Positions 17,798 to 24,558 of a stretch of 64,000 nt of DNA are shown here, one piece after another (positions within the stretch are counted from its first letter, which is position 1; every line of letters starts with the position of its first letter). Source of the stretch: a virus. The DNA lies in the IMG/VR virus record IMGVR_UViG_3300009154_000033, positions 49,695 to 113,694 of that record; one strand, 5' to 3'. The notes beneath the pieces are model-generated. The model did not search any database. It was given only the letters and a program-made list of their open reading frames with translations, and had not been told where the DNA came from. The position numbers and the translations under genes were made by a program.

Positions 17798-17825
17798 TAA
17801 GCAGTTTAGACACTTGCTCAGGTGT
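17798..17825 (-). ncRNA. Pseudoknot element a
   Basis: Minus strand: ACAC-C-TGAGCA-A-GTGT-CTAAAC-TGCTTA. ACAC pairs with the GTGT inside the loop closed by TGAGCA/TGCTTA, giving an H-type pseudoknot. It begins six bases after a stop codon and is followed by TTTTTATTT. Confidence 0.65.
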
Positions 17826-17831
17826 TTAGAA

Positions 17832-18026
17832 TTATTCGTGATCGTCATAATCAGGTTCAGGTGGCTCAAAGGTTATAGTGTTCTCGGCATCACACTCATC
17901 ACAGATTACAATTTTTTCACCATCTCCCCTAGAAACTGTTTGCTCGCTGTCCTCGTTCTCATACTCACACTTCTCACAAGTGAAAGATACTGATACTGAT
18001 ACTTCATCATCTCCGTATTCAAACAT
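17832..18026 (-). CDS. Acidic two-CxxC zinc ribbon
   Basis: 64 aa with CEKC and CDEC pairs about 23 residues apart: a classic zinc ribbon. Paralogous to the product at 20823-21035 (both have VSFxCxKCExEN...CxEC.xEN). The ribosome site GGAG is eight bases from ATG. Zinc ribbons this small often contact nucleic acid or RNA polymerase; here that is only a guess. Confidence 0.7.
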   Translation of the reverse strand: MFEYGDDEVSVSVSFTCEKCEYENEDSEQTVSRGDGEKIVICDECDAENTITFEPPEPDYDDHE

Positions 18027-18044
18027 TTTACATCTCCATTTTCC

Positions 18045-18100
18045 GTTAGGTCGTTTGCCTAACTAATCCAACTTTAGCATCTCCGTATAGAAATAGTCAA
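18045..18100 (-). promoter_or_regulatory. Palindrome promoter cassette, copy 5
   Basis: TTGACT, 18 bases, TAAAGT, 7 bases, GTTAGGCAAACGACCTAAC. Confidence 0.8.
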
Positions 18101-18127
18101 ATAAATAAATAATTTTTTTGCGTGTTT

Positions 18128-18292
18128 CTATTTTCTAAATCTTTTCCTGATCCAAAAAGTTCCGTGAGTTCGGCAGAATACTTTGTGCCTACAAGGAACT
18201 AAAACTAATATTCCGTAATCTTTTGGTTCTTGGATTAGTCCTAATGCGAACTGTTCCGCTTGTTCAGCGTCAGCTGGTTTCTCTATAAACAT
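18128..18292 (-). CDS. Small hypothetical protein
   Basis: 54 aa (starts MFIEKPADAEQAEQ; ends RKRFRK), nine bases after the preceding stop with an unusual all-G ribosome site (eight G). CRHKVFC and THG could be a metal site. Co-transcribed with the zinc-finger gene upstream. No family recognised. Confidence 0.5.
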   Translation of the reverse strand: MFIEKPADAEQAEQFALGLIQEPKDYGILVLVPCRHKVFCRTHGTFWIRKRFRK

Positions 18293-18301
18293 AACCCCCC
18301 C

Positions 18302-18499
18302 CTAATCTATCTTGGGATAGTAAGGGGTTGGGTCATAGCAACTCTCGCAATAACCAGTCTTGTCATTAGCCGTATAGCGTTCGGTATCTATCAGGGGATT
18401 AGTAGCCGTAATAAGTTCATCACAACTAGGGCAAACTTCGTTAGTTGCTGATAGTCCAACAATTTTAGCAACCTTGTTGATGTCTAGAAAGTTTTCCAT
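18302..18499 (-). CDS. Zinc-finger protein with NPLIDxERY...CYDPTP motif
   Basis: 65 aa from MENFLDINKVAKIVGL; an in-frame ATG nine bases earlier is an alternative start. CPSC and CESC pairs flank NPLIDTERYTANDKTGY. The same module recurs at 22988-23236, so these are paralogs. The N-terminal AKIVGL part could be a short DNA-binding helix pair. Function unknown. Confidence 0.6.
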   Translation of the reverse strand: MENFLDINKVAKIVGLSATNEVCPSCDELITATNPLIDTERYTANDKTGYCESCYDPTPYYPKID

Positions 18500-18512
18500 T
18501 TTTCTCATTTCT

Positions 18513-18568
18513 GTTCGGCAACTTGCCTAACTAATAAAACTCTATCACCGCAAGTTTTATTCCGTCAA
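18513..18568 (-). promoter_or_regulatory. Palindrome promoter cassette, copy 6 (degenerate arm)
   Basis: TTGACG, 18 bases, TAGAGT, 7 bases, GTTAGGCAAGTTGCCGAAC: one arm departs from the consensus. Confidence 0.7.
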
Positions 18569-18607
18569 GTATCTAAGTATTTTATTTTGGCGTGTCTAGG
18601 TAAAACT

Positions 18608-18637
18608 AAACCCCTGCCTGAGCTTCGGCAAGGGTTC
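18608..18637 (-). terminator. Rho-independent terminator
   Basis: CCCTTGCC-GAAGCTCA-GGCAGGGG then TTTAGTTTT on the minus strand, 14 bases after the 92-aa gene. Confidence 0.8.
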
Positions 18638-18650
18638 AGTTTCACGATCT

Positions 18651-18929
18651 CTATAAGGCTCGTAAGGCTTCTACAAGGCTAGGGTATTGTCCGTATTCAC
18701 TAATAGTTTCTATGCCTGTATCGGTGACTAGCCTGATAGTAAAAACCTTAGTGTCCTGCTGGTAGTTCCATTCGCTAGTTACAAACTTTAGACCCTGTTC
18801 AGTTTCTTTCAGGCTTGACCAAAAAATAGTTGATTTGAAAAACTCCAGTGTTGATTTAGAAAACCACTCTTTATTATCGGCAACAATTTTTTGCCAAACT
18901 GGACTTGACTTGGTGACTTGTAGTTTCAT
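18651..18929 (-). CDS. Hypothetical protein
   Basis: 92 aa, mixed alpha/beta, Trp-rich N-terminal half (VWQKIVADNKEWFSK, IFWSSL, SEWNYQ), ending EYGQYPSLVEALRAL. No domain recognised. Stand-alone cassette with its own palindrome promoter and terminator. Confidence 0.6.
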   Translation of the reverse strand: MKLQVTKSSPVWQKIVADNKEWFSKSTLEFFKSTIFWSSLKETEQGLKFVTSEWNYQQDTKVFTIRLVTDTGIETISEYGQYPSLVEALRAL

Positions 18930-18950
18930 TTTTCTACTTTCTTTATTTTG

Positions 18951-19005
18951 ATTAGGCGATTACCTAACTACTAAAATCCTAGATCACTTATCGGCATTTA
19001 GTCAA
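18951..19005 (-). promoter_or_regulatory. Palindrome promoter cassette, copy 7
   Basis: TTGACT, 18 bases, TAGGAT, 7 bases, GTTAGGTAATCGCCTAAT. Confidence 0.8.
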
Positions 19006-19032
19006 GATTATTCTGGCGTGTCCAAAAATAAA

Positions 19033-19060
19033 AAACCCCTAGCCTTTCGGCTAAGGGCTT
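19033..19060 (-). terminator. Rho-independent terminator
   Basis: GCCCTTAGCC-GAAA-GGCTAGGGG followed by TTTTTTATTTTT on the minus strand. Confidence 0.85.
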
Positions 19061-19074
19061 TCTACTCTCGGGGC

Positions 19075-19353
19075 TTAGTCCTGCTTAGTCAAGTCCAGAA
19101 CTAACTCGGCAGACATATCGCCAGTCCAAACTATCTCAATGTCATCGTGACTGTCTATGTAATCTTGGTCAGGGTATCCAGTAAAATCGTGTCCAATAAT
19201 CTCGTTATCTTCTCTAACCTGATCCATAGCATCATCTTCATCTTCGGCAAAAACAGTTCCCATTAGTTCAATGTTCCTGAGTTCGCAATCTCTGTCATAG
19301 CCGAAAGGGTAAATTTCAATCCACCAATAAACTCGATATTCTTTCTTTTCCAT
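19075..19353 (-). CDS. Acidic hypothetical protein
   Basis: 92 aa, strongly acidic (FAEDEDDAMDQVREDNEIIGHDF, shortened), starting MEKKEYRVYWWIEI. The pattern of an N-terminal strand followed by EDEDDAxDxVRE resembles small phage proteins with a ferredoxin-like fold. Good ACGGAG ribosome site; own promoter and terminator. Confidence 0.6.
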   Translation of the reverse strand: MEKKEYRVYWWIEIYPFGYDRDCELRNIELMGTVFAEDEDDAMDQVREDNEIIGHDFTGYPDQDYIDSHDDIEIVWTGDMSAELVLDLTKQD

Positions 19354-19370
19354 TTTTTACTCCGTAACTG

Positions 19371-19425
19371 CTAGGCACTTCACCTAACTACTTCAACTTT
19401 ATCAGTCCCGAATGGAAATAAGCAA
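19371..19425 (-). promoter_or_regulatory. Palindrome promoter cassette, copy 8
   Basis: TTGCTT, 18 bases, TAAAGT, 7 bases, GTTAGGTGAAGTGCCTAG. Confidence 0.75.
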
Positions 19426-19464
19426 GCGTGTCGGTATTTATTTTTTGGATCTCTAGAAATCTCT

Positions 19465-19623
19465 CTAAGACTTCTTTACCCTGACCATACGCTTTAGTCT
19501 TAGGTTCAGCTCAAAGGGAATTAGACCGGCAAGCATAGCCCTATAAAGTAAGTCATAGGTTCTAAACCTGTCTAGTCTGTCCAGCTCGGCAACTCGTTCT
19601 GGCGTGAATTTAGTTCTTCTCAT
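19465..19623 (-). CDS. Small basic protein
   Basis: 52 aa from MRRTKFTPERVAEL, chosen because AAAGGAGG precedes this ATG; a longer upstream frame lacks a ribosome site. Basic, helical, with RFRTYDLLYRAMLAGL. It may bind nucleic acid. Function unknown. Confidence 0.5.
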   Translation of the reverse strand: MRRTKFTPERVAELDRLDRFRTYDLLYRAMLAGLIPFELNLRLKRMVRVKKS

Positions 19624-19703
19624 TTTGCCTCCTTTGTAGTTAGTCATTACATAAATAATAACTTCTAATCGGCATAAAAAATTCCCGATCTCTAAAAAAT
19701 AAA

Positions 19704-19731
19704 TGAACCTTTTAGACACTTGTTCAGGTGT
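19704..19731 (-). ncRNA. Pseudoknot element b
   Basis: ACAC-C-TGAAC-AA-GTGT-CTAAAAG-GTTCA then TTTATTTTTT. The second stem (TGAAC/GTTCA) differs from other copies on both sides, keeping pairing. Confidence 0.65.
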
Positions 19732-19770
19732 GTTCGGCAGAGGGGAAATGAAAGAAACCCTCTCCCAAGT

Positions 19771-19962
19771 CTATTTACGCCTATTACGCTTTCTAATAAA
19801 TCTAGGAAGCTCGGCAACTGCTAGTAGCAACGCTACAAACAATAGCAGAAATGCCAAAGTAAATCCAATCTCAAATGCTCGCTGATTATTGTCGGCTATA
19901 AATCCATAATAGATACCGCAACCAGCAGACCATAAACCTAATACTGCCAAAAATGTTTTCAC
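19771..19962 (-). CDS. Two-helix membrane protein
   Basis: 63 aa from a GTG start (GTG AAA ACA). Hydrophobic FLAVLGLWSAGCGIYYGF and IGFTLAFLLLFVALLLAVA, ending in a basic RFIRKRNRRK tail. An inverted repeat GAGGG/CCCTC (19739-19765) follows. Function unknown. Confidence 0.5.
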   Translation of the reverse strand: MKTFLAVLGLWSAGCGIYYGFIADNNQRAFEIGFTLAFLLLFVALLLAVAELPRFIRKRNRRK

Positions 19963-19994
19963 AACTTCACCGCAACTTTCTATTAGTTTTTAGT

Positions 19995-20022
19995 TGAGCC
20001 TTTTTAGAACTTGCTCAGGTTC
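19995..20022 (-). ncRNA. Pseudoknot element c
   Basis: GAAC-C-TGAGC-AA-GTTC-TAAAAAG-GCTCA. The first stem is GAAC/GTTC instead of ACAC/GTGT: both sides changed together. It begins five bases after the stop codon of the HTH gene. Confidence 0.65.
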
Positions 20023-20027
20023 GGCAC

Positions 20028-20255
20028 TTACTTTACTTTCTCGCCAATTGCGATCAGTAATTCAGTTGGAGAAACTTCCAGCTCACGACATAGCACCGCC
20101 AAAGTATTTGACGGAATGTGTCGTTGATTATGAAAGTATCGGCTAAGGCTAGACTTCTGTAAGCCTGTTGCGATAGCGAATTGGTTTAGAGATTTGTATC
20201 CCTGTTGCTCGTAGCGAGCAATAAACCAAGTCCAAGTATCAACTTTTTTTCCCAT
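20028..20255 (-). CDS. Cro/C1-type (XRE) helix-turn-helix regulator
   Basis: 75 aa. SLNQFAIATGLQKSSLSRYFHNQRHIPSNTLAVLCRELEVS is a complete five-helix HTH_3 domain (abbreviated here to its outline), and the protein is little more than that. It lies inside the field of palindrome promoters and is a natural candidate to bind them, though nothing shows this directly. A second XRE protein lies at 27381. Confidence 0.8.
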   Translation of the reverse strand: MGKKVDTWTWFIARYEQQGYKSLNQFAIATGLQKSSLSRYFHNQRHIPSNTLAVLCRELEVSPTELLIAIGEKVK

Positions 20256-20328
20256 TTTTTCACCTCTTTTCGTCTTGATGTATTCAGTTTAGTTGCTGTT
20301 TGGAAACTTTGTCAAGTTTATCCGCATT

Positions 20329-20457
20329 TTATTTTTTGGCGTTTCTACGATCTCTTGACTTGGTATCAAGCTTGTTCGCATACCAACTAAGTCGGTGTCC
20401 TGTATTCATTAGCACTCCGCTAATACTTCTAAGACTTCTAGCAATTTTATTTAGCAT
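20329..20457 (-). CDS. Small basic peptide gene
   Basis: 42 aa (MLNKIARSLRSISGVLMNTG...KSRDRRNAKK), starting inside the last 11 bases of the upstream zinc-finger gene. Basic and possibly amphipathic. Low certainty. Confidence 0.4.
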   Translation of the reverse strand: MLNKIARSLRSISGVLMNTGHRLSWYANKLDTKSRDRRNAKK

Positions 20458-20623
20458 TATCTAATCTCTCTTTATCGGTGTTCCCCTGTAATACAGCATA
20501 GCGTTCTGCTCGCCACTCTTTACACTCTCGGCACTCTTGTTTATGTGTGTTCTCACCAATGTATTTTACTTCCGTAAGCTTGCCACAAGACCAGCAGGCG
20601 ATCTTAGATTTTCTATCTTTCAC
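20447..20623 (-). CDS. Small two-CxxC zinc finger
   Basis: 58 aa from GTG with ribosome site GGAAAGG. CWSCGK and CRECKEW make a plausible treble-clef zinc site, as in small HNH-like or recombination proteins. Too short for most gene finders. Confidence 0.55.
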   Translation of the reverse strand: MKDRKSKIACWSCGKLTEVKYIGENTHKQECRECKEWRAERYAVLQGNTDKERLDNAK

Positions 20624-20647
20624 TTTTGCCTTTCCAAAGATTTAGGT

Positions 20648-20675
20648 TGAGCCTTTTAGACACTTGCTCGGGTGT
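20648..20675 (-). ncRNA. Pseudoknot element d
   Basis: ACAC-C-CGAGC-AA-GTGT-CTAAAAG-GCTCA, nine bases after the stop of the 45-aa zinc protein. The second stem is one pair shorter. Confidence 0.6.
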
Positions 20676-20684
20676 TGTTGCTAG

Positions 20685-20822
20685 TTAGTGCTGTTCACAT
20701 CCACAGCAGTTATCGCAAGCGATAGGGTTGCTGTTTGCGCAAACACAGAATATATCCAGTTCTGTTTCGCATTTAGGGCAAAGTGCTATCTGTCCTGTTG
20801 TAGTTCTGATAAACTCGTCCAT
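20685..20822 (-). CDS. Cys-rich micro-protein
   Basis: 45 aa with CPKC, CVC and CDNCCGC; abuts the upstream zinc-ribbon stop (no spacer), so co-translated. Probably binds zinc. Function unknown. Confidence 0.5.
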   Translation of the reverse strand: MDEFIRTTTGQIALCPKCETELDIFCVCANSNPIACDNCCGCEQH

Positions 20823-21035
20823 TTAGTCATCACCAAAACTAACGCTGTTGTTCTCGCCACACTCGGCACACTCAACATCAACATCTCCCGACCTGCCACC
20901 AACTACAACTTCTACGCTGTCGTTCTCAACTTCACACTTGCCACACTCAAAGCTGACGCTAATCTCTCGTTCATTATCCCAAGGGGTAGCAGTTCTCCAA
21001 CCATCATAACCGCCACCAATGTCGTATCCACTCAT
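20823..21035 (-). CDS. Zinc ribbon, paralog of the 17832 product
   Basis: 70 aa. A Gly-rich N-terminus, then VSFECGKCEVEN and VECAECGENNSVSF. Same spacing as the other ribbon, so recent duplication is likely. Own palindrome promoter. Confidence 0.65.
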   Translation of the reverse strand: MSGYDIGGGYDGWRTATPWDNEREISVSFECGKCEVENDSVEVVVGGRSGDVDVECAECGENNSVSFGDD

Positions 21036-21051
21036 TTTTATCTCCGTATCT

Positions 21052-21107
21052 GTTAGGCGATTTACCTAACTACTCCAAGATTACTATCTCCGTATAGAAA
21101 TAGTCAA
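21052..21107 (-). promoter_or_regulatory. Palindrome promoter cassette, copy 9
   Basis: TTGACT, 18 bases, TAATCT, 7 bases, GTTAGGTAAATCGCCTAAC. Confidence 0.8.
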
Positions 21108-21175
21108 GTATTTAGATTATTTATTTTTCGGTGTGTCGCAAGTTTCACCAGATCGTCTTTTTTCGGGCAAAGCTA

Positions 21176-21205
21176 AACCCCCTAACCATTTAGGCTAAGG
21201 GGTTC
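21176..21205 (-). terminator. Stem-loop terminator
   Basis: AACCCCTTAGCC-TAAAT-GGTTAGGGGGTTT on the minus strand directly after the prepilin-peptidase gene. Confidence 0.75.
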
Positions 21206-21215
21206 GGCTTACTTC

Positions 21216-21689
21216 CTAGATACTCATAACTCCGTATGTTCCAATAACTAGGGATAGAACAATGGCGTAAGGTCCTAGTGGAACGCTAGTTCCAGCCTTA
21301 GCCTTACGAATAACCACCCGATAGAGCGTTGCGACAATGCCAGCAATAAGGCTTACAGCAACCAATACCACCGGCAACCACCAGACAAACCAGCCGATTA
21401 CTAGGGAACTACCAAAGAATAACTTGATGTCCCCCATACCTAATAAGTCATAGTAGTTAGCAAACATACCAGCAATACCGATACCAAACGCAACTGCCAA
21501 AGCTAATCCTAATCTCCACCACTCTCCACCAGCGAAACTAGCAACTAAGTCGGCAACCAAACTCATAACGATAAATGGCAGGATAATCTTGTTCGGTAGT
21601 CGGTGTTCTCTAATGTCTATGACGATTAGGGGAATAGCAACGATAGCCAGATAAACCAATGGCATTACAGCGATAAGTGTTGTGTTCAT
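21216..21689 (-). CDS. Type IV prepilin peptidase (A24 family)
   Basis: 157 aa, mostly transmembrane. The two catalytic Asp of A24 leader peptidases are present: VIDIREHRLPN (about residue 25) and LLGMGDIKLF, the GxGD motif (about residue 88). The C-terminus has the usual VPLGPY. The length matches the short TadV/archaeal-like forms that lack the N-methylase domain. It processes prepilins at the membrane. It stands alone as a single-gene cassette with its own palindrome promoter and terminator. I see no prepilin in the window, so the substrate is presumably a host Tad or type IV pilin. Confidence 0.85.
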   Translation of the reverse strand: MNTTLIAVMPLVYLAIVAIPLIVIDIREHRLPNKIILPFIVMSLVADLVASFAGGEWWRLGLALAVAFGIGIAGMFANYYDLLGMGDIKLFFGSSLVIGWFVWWLPVVLVAVSLIAGIVATLYRVVIRKAKAGTSVPLGPYAIVLSLVIGTYGVMSI

Positions 21690-21712
21690 TTGAGTTCCTT
21701 ACTCTCATTTAG

Positions 21713-21768
21713 GTTAGGCGATTACCTAACTACTCTCAACTTTACTAAACCTGTTCGGGAATAGTCAA
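21713..21768 (-). promoter_or_regulatory. Palindrome promoter cassette, copy 10
   Basis: TTGACT, 18 bases, TAAAGT, 8 bases, GTTAGGTAATCGCCTAAC; drives the prepilin peptidase. Confidence 0.8.
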
Positions 21769-21775
21769 GTTATTT

Positions 21776-22060
21776 TTAGGCGTGTTTTACTAAATAAACA
21801 ATGGCAATGTATTCATCAGCATAGGTCGCAACATTATCGGTAAATGTCCAGTTGCGAGCTTTATCTATGTCTAACCACGAAAGTTTGCCGGTGCTATCTT
21901 TTAGGGCAACGCTGTTAGTTTGTAGTTTCCCTATCGTTCTGACCTGATCTAGAAACTTATGAGGTTTTTCCTCACCTGTCTTTATGTCTAGGTATTTGAT
22001 AATCGTTAGGGTTGTATCAGGCTTGGCTAATACTCTTTTGAACTCGGCAAGTGTTTTCAT
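21776..22060 (-). CDS. Hypothetical protein
   Basis: 94 aa. Strand-rich with TLTIIKYLDIKTGE and the segment KFLDQVRTIGKLQTNSVAL. Good AAAGGAG ribosome site. Short intergenic distance to the coiled-coil gene upstream. No family recognised. Confidence 0.55.
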   Translation of the reverse strand: MKTLAEFKRVLAKPDTTLTIIKYLDIKTGEEKPHKFLDQVRTIGKLQTNSVALKDSTGKLSWLDIDKARNWTFTDNVATYADEYIAIVYLVKHA

Positions 22061-22102
22061 TAGTTCTCCTTTTTTAGTTGTGTTCTAACTTTACCAGCTT
22101 GG

Positions 22103-22351
22103 CTAGTCTAAGCCAAACTCTTTTCTAAACTTAACAATGTCTAATCTAGTTTCGGTAATCATCTCACCTAGTTCATTAGACTTTATTGTCGCCTGTTCTA
22201 GCTGTGATAATAGCCTGTCTAGAAACGCTAAGTCTTTATTCGGTGTTGTCTTTACCTGCTCGGTAATACCTTCCAATAGAGATAATAACCCTGCTCGTCT
22301 AGATTTTAGATCTAGTAATCTCTGTTGTAGTTGTTCTAGTTGCTCGTTCAT
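22103..22351 (-). CDS. Small coiled-coil protein
   Basis: 82 aa, nearly all helical heptads: LEQLQQRLLDLKSRRAGLLS, then LLSQLEQATIKSNELGEM. No Cys or membrane segment. Likely oligomeric. Function unknown. Confidence 0.55.
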   Translation of the reverse strand: MNEQLEQLQQRLLDLKSRRAGLLSLLEGITEQVKTTPNKDLAFLDRLLSQLEQATIKSNELGEMITETRLDIVKFRKEFGLD

Positions 22352-22418
22352 TTTTATTTTCCCTTGTTAGTGATAAAGGTGATAACCCTTTTGGATTACC
22401 ACCTTTATCGGTGTAGTT

Positions 22419-22775
22419 CTAACTTACCTTATCGGCATACGCTAACGCAAACTGCTCGGCAGTATAAGTTTCTCCGTCATACTGAACTGAACCTGTATCG
22501 GCATTTACAACAACGACAGGATTATCGTCAAAGGTGTCGCTAGGCTCTGCCTTTATTGCTCTAATGCCGAAACTCAACTCTCCGTTGTAGTTTCCTAACT
22601 TTGCGTATTCATAGAATAGCTGTGCTGTTAGATAAGACGGGTCGCCTATTCTGCCCGTTCTGTCCAATACATTACCAACTGCCTTAGCGTTGTCTGTGCC
22701 TGACCAATGCCCATAAAGTTCTATGGCTGTATCAAACTGCTCGCTTGTGATGTGGATAGTTGCTCTATCGCCCAT
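22419..22775 (-). CDS. Conserved phage protein, MGDRA family
   Basis: 118 aa starting MGDRATIHITSEQFDTAIEL with YGHWSG and FGIRAI. I recognise the MGDRA...YTHW...FGI outline from a widespread uncharacterised family in phages and bacteria. A TTGACT promoter without the palindrome lies upstream (near 22850), and ACCACCGA precedes the ribosome site. Confidence 0.65.
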   Translation of the reverse strand: MGDRATIHITSEQFDTAIELYGHWSGTDNAKAVGNVLDRTGRIGDPSYLTAQLFYEYAKLGNYNGELSFGIRAIKAEPSDTFDDNPVVVVNADTGSVQYDGETYTAEQFALAYADKVS

Positions 22776-22884
22776 TTTTGTTTCTCCTTTTTCGGTGGTT
22801 TATTTTTTTTGGTGCTAACTAATCTAACCACAACTACCTAAGATTAGTCAAGCTTATTTTCCGGTATGTTCCCTAAATAAAAAA

Positions 22885-22912
22885 TAAGCCTTTTATACAC
22901 TTGCTTAGGTGT
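22885..22912 (-). ncRNA. Pseudoknot element e
   Basis: ACAC-C-TAAGC-AA-GTGT-ATAAAAG-GCTTA then TTTTTTATTT. The second stem, TAAGC/GCTTA, covaries. Two inverted repeats (GAGCAAGGG/CCCTTGCTC and TTGGCAGT/ACTGCCAA) lie between it and the preceding stop. Confidence 0.65.
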
Positions 22913-22987
22913 GGAGCAAGGGAGAAATGAGAGAAACCCTTGCTCGTTGGCAGTAGTGTTAGGGGGGACTAACTGCCAAGCTTGTTT

Positions 22988-23236
22988 TTAGTCTGGTGTC
23001 GGGTCATAGCAATTATCGCAATAACCGATTTTGTCGCTTACAGCATAGCGTTCAGCGTCAATGAGTGGATTATTCTCGTCTATCTGTGCCTTACACAACG
23101 GACATCTCTCAACAACTTCATTATTGTTGATAAGCATTTCTAGATCGTGTAAAGCTTGTTCGGCACTAATCTCCTTGGAGTAGTAGTCGTTGTAAATAGC
23201 CTTTACTGCTTTCTGCTCAACTTCGTTCATTTCCAT
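22988..23236 (-). CDS. Zinc-finger protein, paralog of the 18302 product
   Basis: 82 aa from the ATG preceded by AAGGAG. A helical N-terminal half (EVEQKAVKAIYNDYYSKEIS), then CPLC, NPLIDAERYAVSDKIGY and CDNCYDPTPD. The C-terminal module is shared with the 18.3-kb protein. Confidence 0.6.
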   Translation of the reverse strand: MEMNEVEQKAVKAIYNDYYSKEISAEQALHDLEMLINNNEVVERCPLCKAQIDENNPLIDAERYAVSDKIGYCDNCYDPTPD

Positions 23237-23253
23237 TTTCTGCTCCTTGTTTT

Positions 23254-23297
23254 TCGGTGGTAGTTCCACTTTACTCGGCTTGATTACTTTTTGTCAA
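23254..23297 (-). promoter_or_regulatory. Promoter with GGAACTACCACCGA leader
   Basis: TTGACA, 18 bases, TAAAGT, then GGAACTACCACCGA. The promoter lies partly inside the 3' end of the upstream gene. Similar GAACTAC leaders follow the promoters near 29.1 and 33.4 kb. Confidence 0.7.
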
Positions 23298-23579
23298 GTT
23301 TTCTTTTAGATTAGAAATCTTGTCTGCTGTCCAAGGGCTATGATTACACTCGCAATGTGGTTTTACCCACTCCCTAGCAATACCGGCAGGGTCGTTGAAA
23401 CAAGTATCATCTATGTCATCTTGGAAACAACGGAGCATAAAGTCGGTGGTCTTTCCACACACTCCACAGCAATACTCAATAACTTCAAGCTTGTGTCCTA
23501 TGTGGTTGCTTAGGTAGTCATTGAAATAGAAACTTTTTGGATCACTAAAATCGCCTTTCGGCTTTCCCTGTTCGGTCAT
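23271..23579 (-). CDS. Cys-rich hypothetical protein
   Basis: 102 aa from MTEQGKPKGDFS; its ATG overlaps the upstream TGA (ATGA). CCGVCGKTTDFMLRC and HCECNHSPW supply a probable zinc site. Co-translated with the 60-aa gene. Confidence 0.6.
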   Translation of the reverse strand: MTEQGKPKGDFSDPKSFYFNDYLSNHIGHKLEVIEYCCGVCGKTTDFMLRCFQDDIDDTCFNDPAGIAREWVKPHCECNHSPWTADKISNLKENLTKSNQAE

Positions 23580-23758
23580 TTTTTCTTTGCTTTCTTGATA
23601 GTTAGTTTTACTTCTACGCTGTAAAAGCGTTCTACAACTTCCCTTGCTGTTTCCCAATAGCCTAAGTCTATGGCGGTTTCTCGGTGAGTTCTAACTAACT
23701 CGTCTGCTAGGCGTTCTAGTAGTTCATCATTGGTTAGGTGTTTTACATACTTGGTCAT
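23576..23758 (-). CDS. Small helical hypothetical protein
   Basis: 60 aa (MTKYVKHLTNDELLERLADE; ends KKAKKK). Helical, charged, Lys-rich tail. Leader carries ACCACCGA before the ribosome site. Confidence 0.55.
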   Translation of the reverse strand: MTKYVKHLTNDELLERLADELVRTHRETAIDLGYWETAREVVERFYSVEVKLTIKKAKKK

Positions 23759-23871
23759 TTTTCTACTTTCATTTTCGGTGGTATCTCTACCTTACCACTT
23801 TTCTCGGTAAAAAGTAAATCCCCTAATCCAAACTCTCGGTTCGGTTTATTAGGGGATCGCTTTTTTAGTTC

Positions 23872-24174
23872 TTAGACAAGCTTTATGTATTCGTATTCGG
23901 TTGTTCTTAGGCACTCGTCAAACGCAACAGGGAACTTCTCTTTCATCAAGGCACGATCAAAACTTGTGTTCTTTCCTGCCTGTAAAACATACGAACCCTG
24001 TCCAGCAACAACTCCACGCTTGGCACCATTTAGAGCCTGTGCCAAGATTTCGGTAGCCTGTGCCTTTTGTGTTTCTAGTTCTGCCATTTGGAGCTTGATA
24101 GTTTTTAGCAGGGCATAAGCTTCTTTTGCTTTTTTGCTTGTGATTTTTACTTCTTGTGGTTCTTGATTTTCCAT
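23872..24174 (-). CDS. Hypothetical protein with coiled-coil N-terminus
   Basis: 100 aa. Residues 12-50 form a helix (SKKAKEAYALLKTIKLQMAE, LETQKAQATEIL), then SYVLQAGKNTSFDRALMKEKFP. This layout (long helix, short beta hairpin, 'D..L....P..y') is common in small phage proteins next to SSB or recombination genes. Its leader contains the palindrome TTGGAAGTTCCAA. Confidence 0.55.
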   Translation of the reverse strand: MENQEPQEVKITSKKAKEAYALLKTIKLQMAELETQKAQATEILAQALNGAKRGVVAGQGSYVLQAGKNTSFDRALMKEKFPVAFDECLRTTEYEYIKLV

Positions 24175-24288
24175 TTATTTACTTCCTTAGTTCTGTGCCG
24201 ATTTCGGCTATTGGAACTTCCAATACTTCTAACTTAGTCTTTTCTCTAATCTAAGTCAAGTTTATTTTCATTTATTTTTTCGGTGTGT

Positions 24289-24558
24289 CTAACTATTTTC
24301 TAAATAGCTTTGATACTGCTCTGTTCTTTCTATTACCCTGATCAGTTTTTTATTGTTGGTTAGGGTAGCAAAATCCATTAGACACTCGGCTCGGTTGTAA
24401 TACTTTTTTGTTTTTATCCAAGCTCCGTTTAGTGTTCGGTAAGTCAGGCTTGCTCTAATCTCTGCTCCATACTCGGCAGAATAAGTAAGCTCTAACTTTG
24501 TCTTAGCGTTCTCTATTTTCCAGATCGCTATTCTTGATAGTTCGTAATCAACTTTCAC
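24289..24558 (-). CDS. Hypothetical protein
   Basis: 89 aa; IENAKTKLELTYSAEYGAE and TLTNNKKLIRVIERTEQYQS. It overlaps the upstream DUF3846 stop by four bases (ATGA). No domain recognised. Confidence 0.55.
   Translation of the reverse strand: MKVDYELSRIAIWKIENAKTKLELTYSAEYGAEIRASLTYRTLNGAWIKTKKYYNRAECLMDFATLTNNKKLIRVIERTEQYQSYLENS

Noticed and set aside
17798-17825. preQ1-type riboswitch
   Set aside because: The topology is similar (H-type with A-rich loop) but the conserved C and loop sequences of preQ1-I are missing, and the elements sit after stop codons rather than ahead of transport or queuosine genes.
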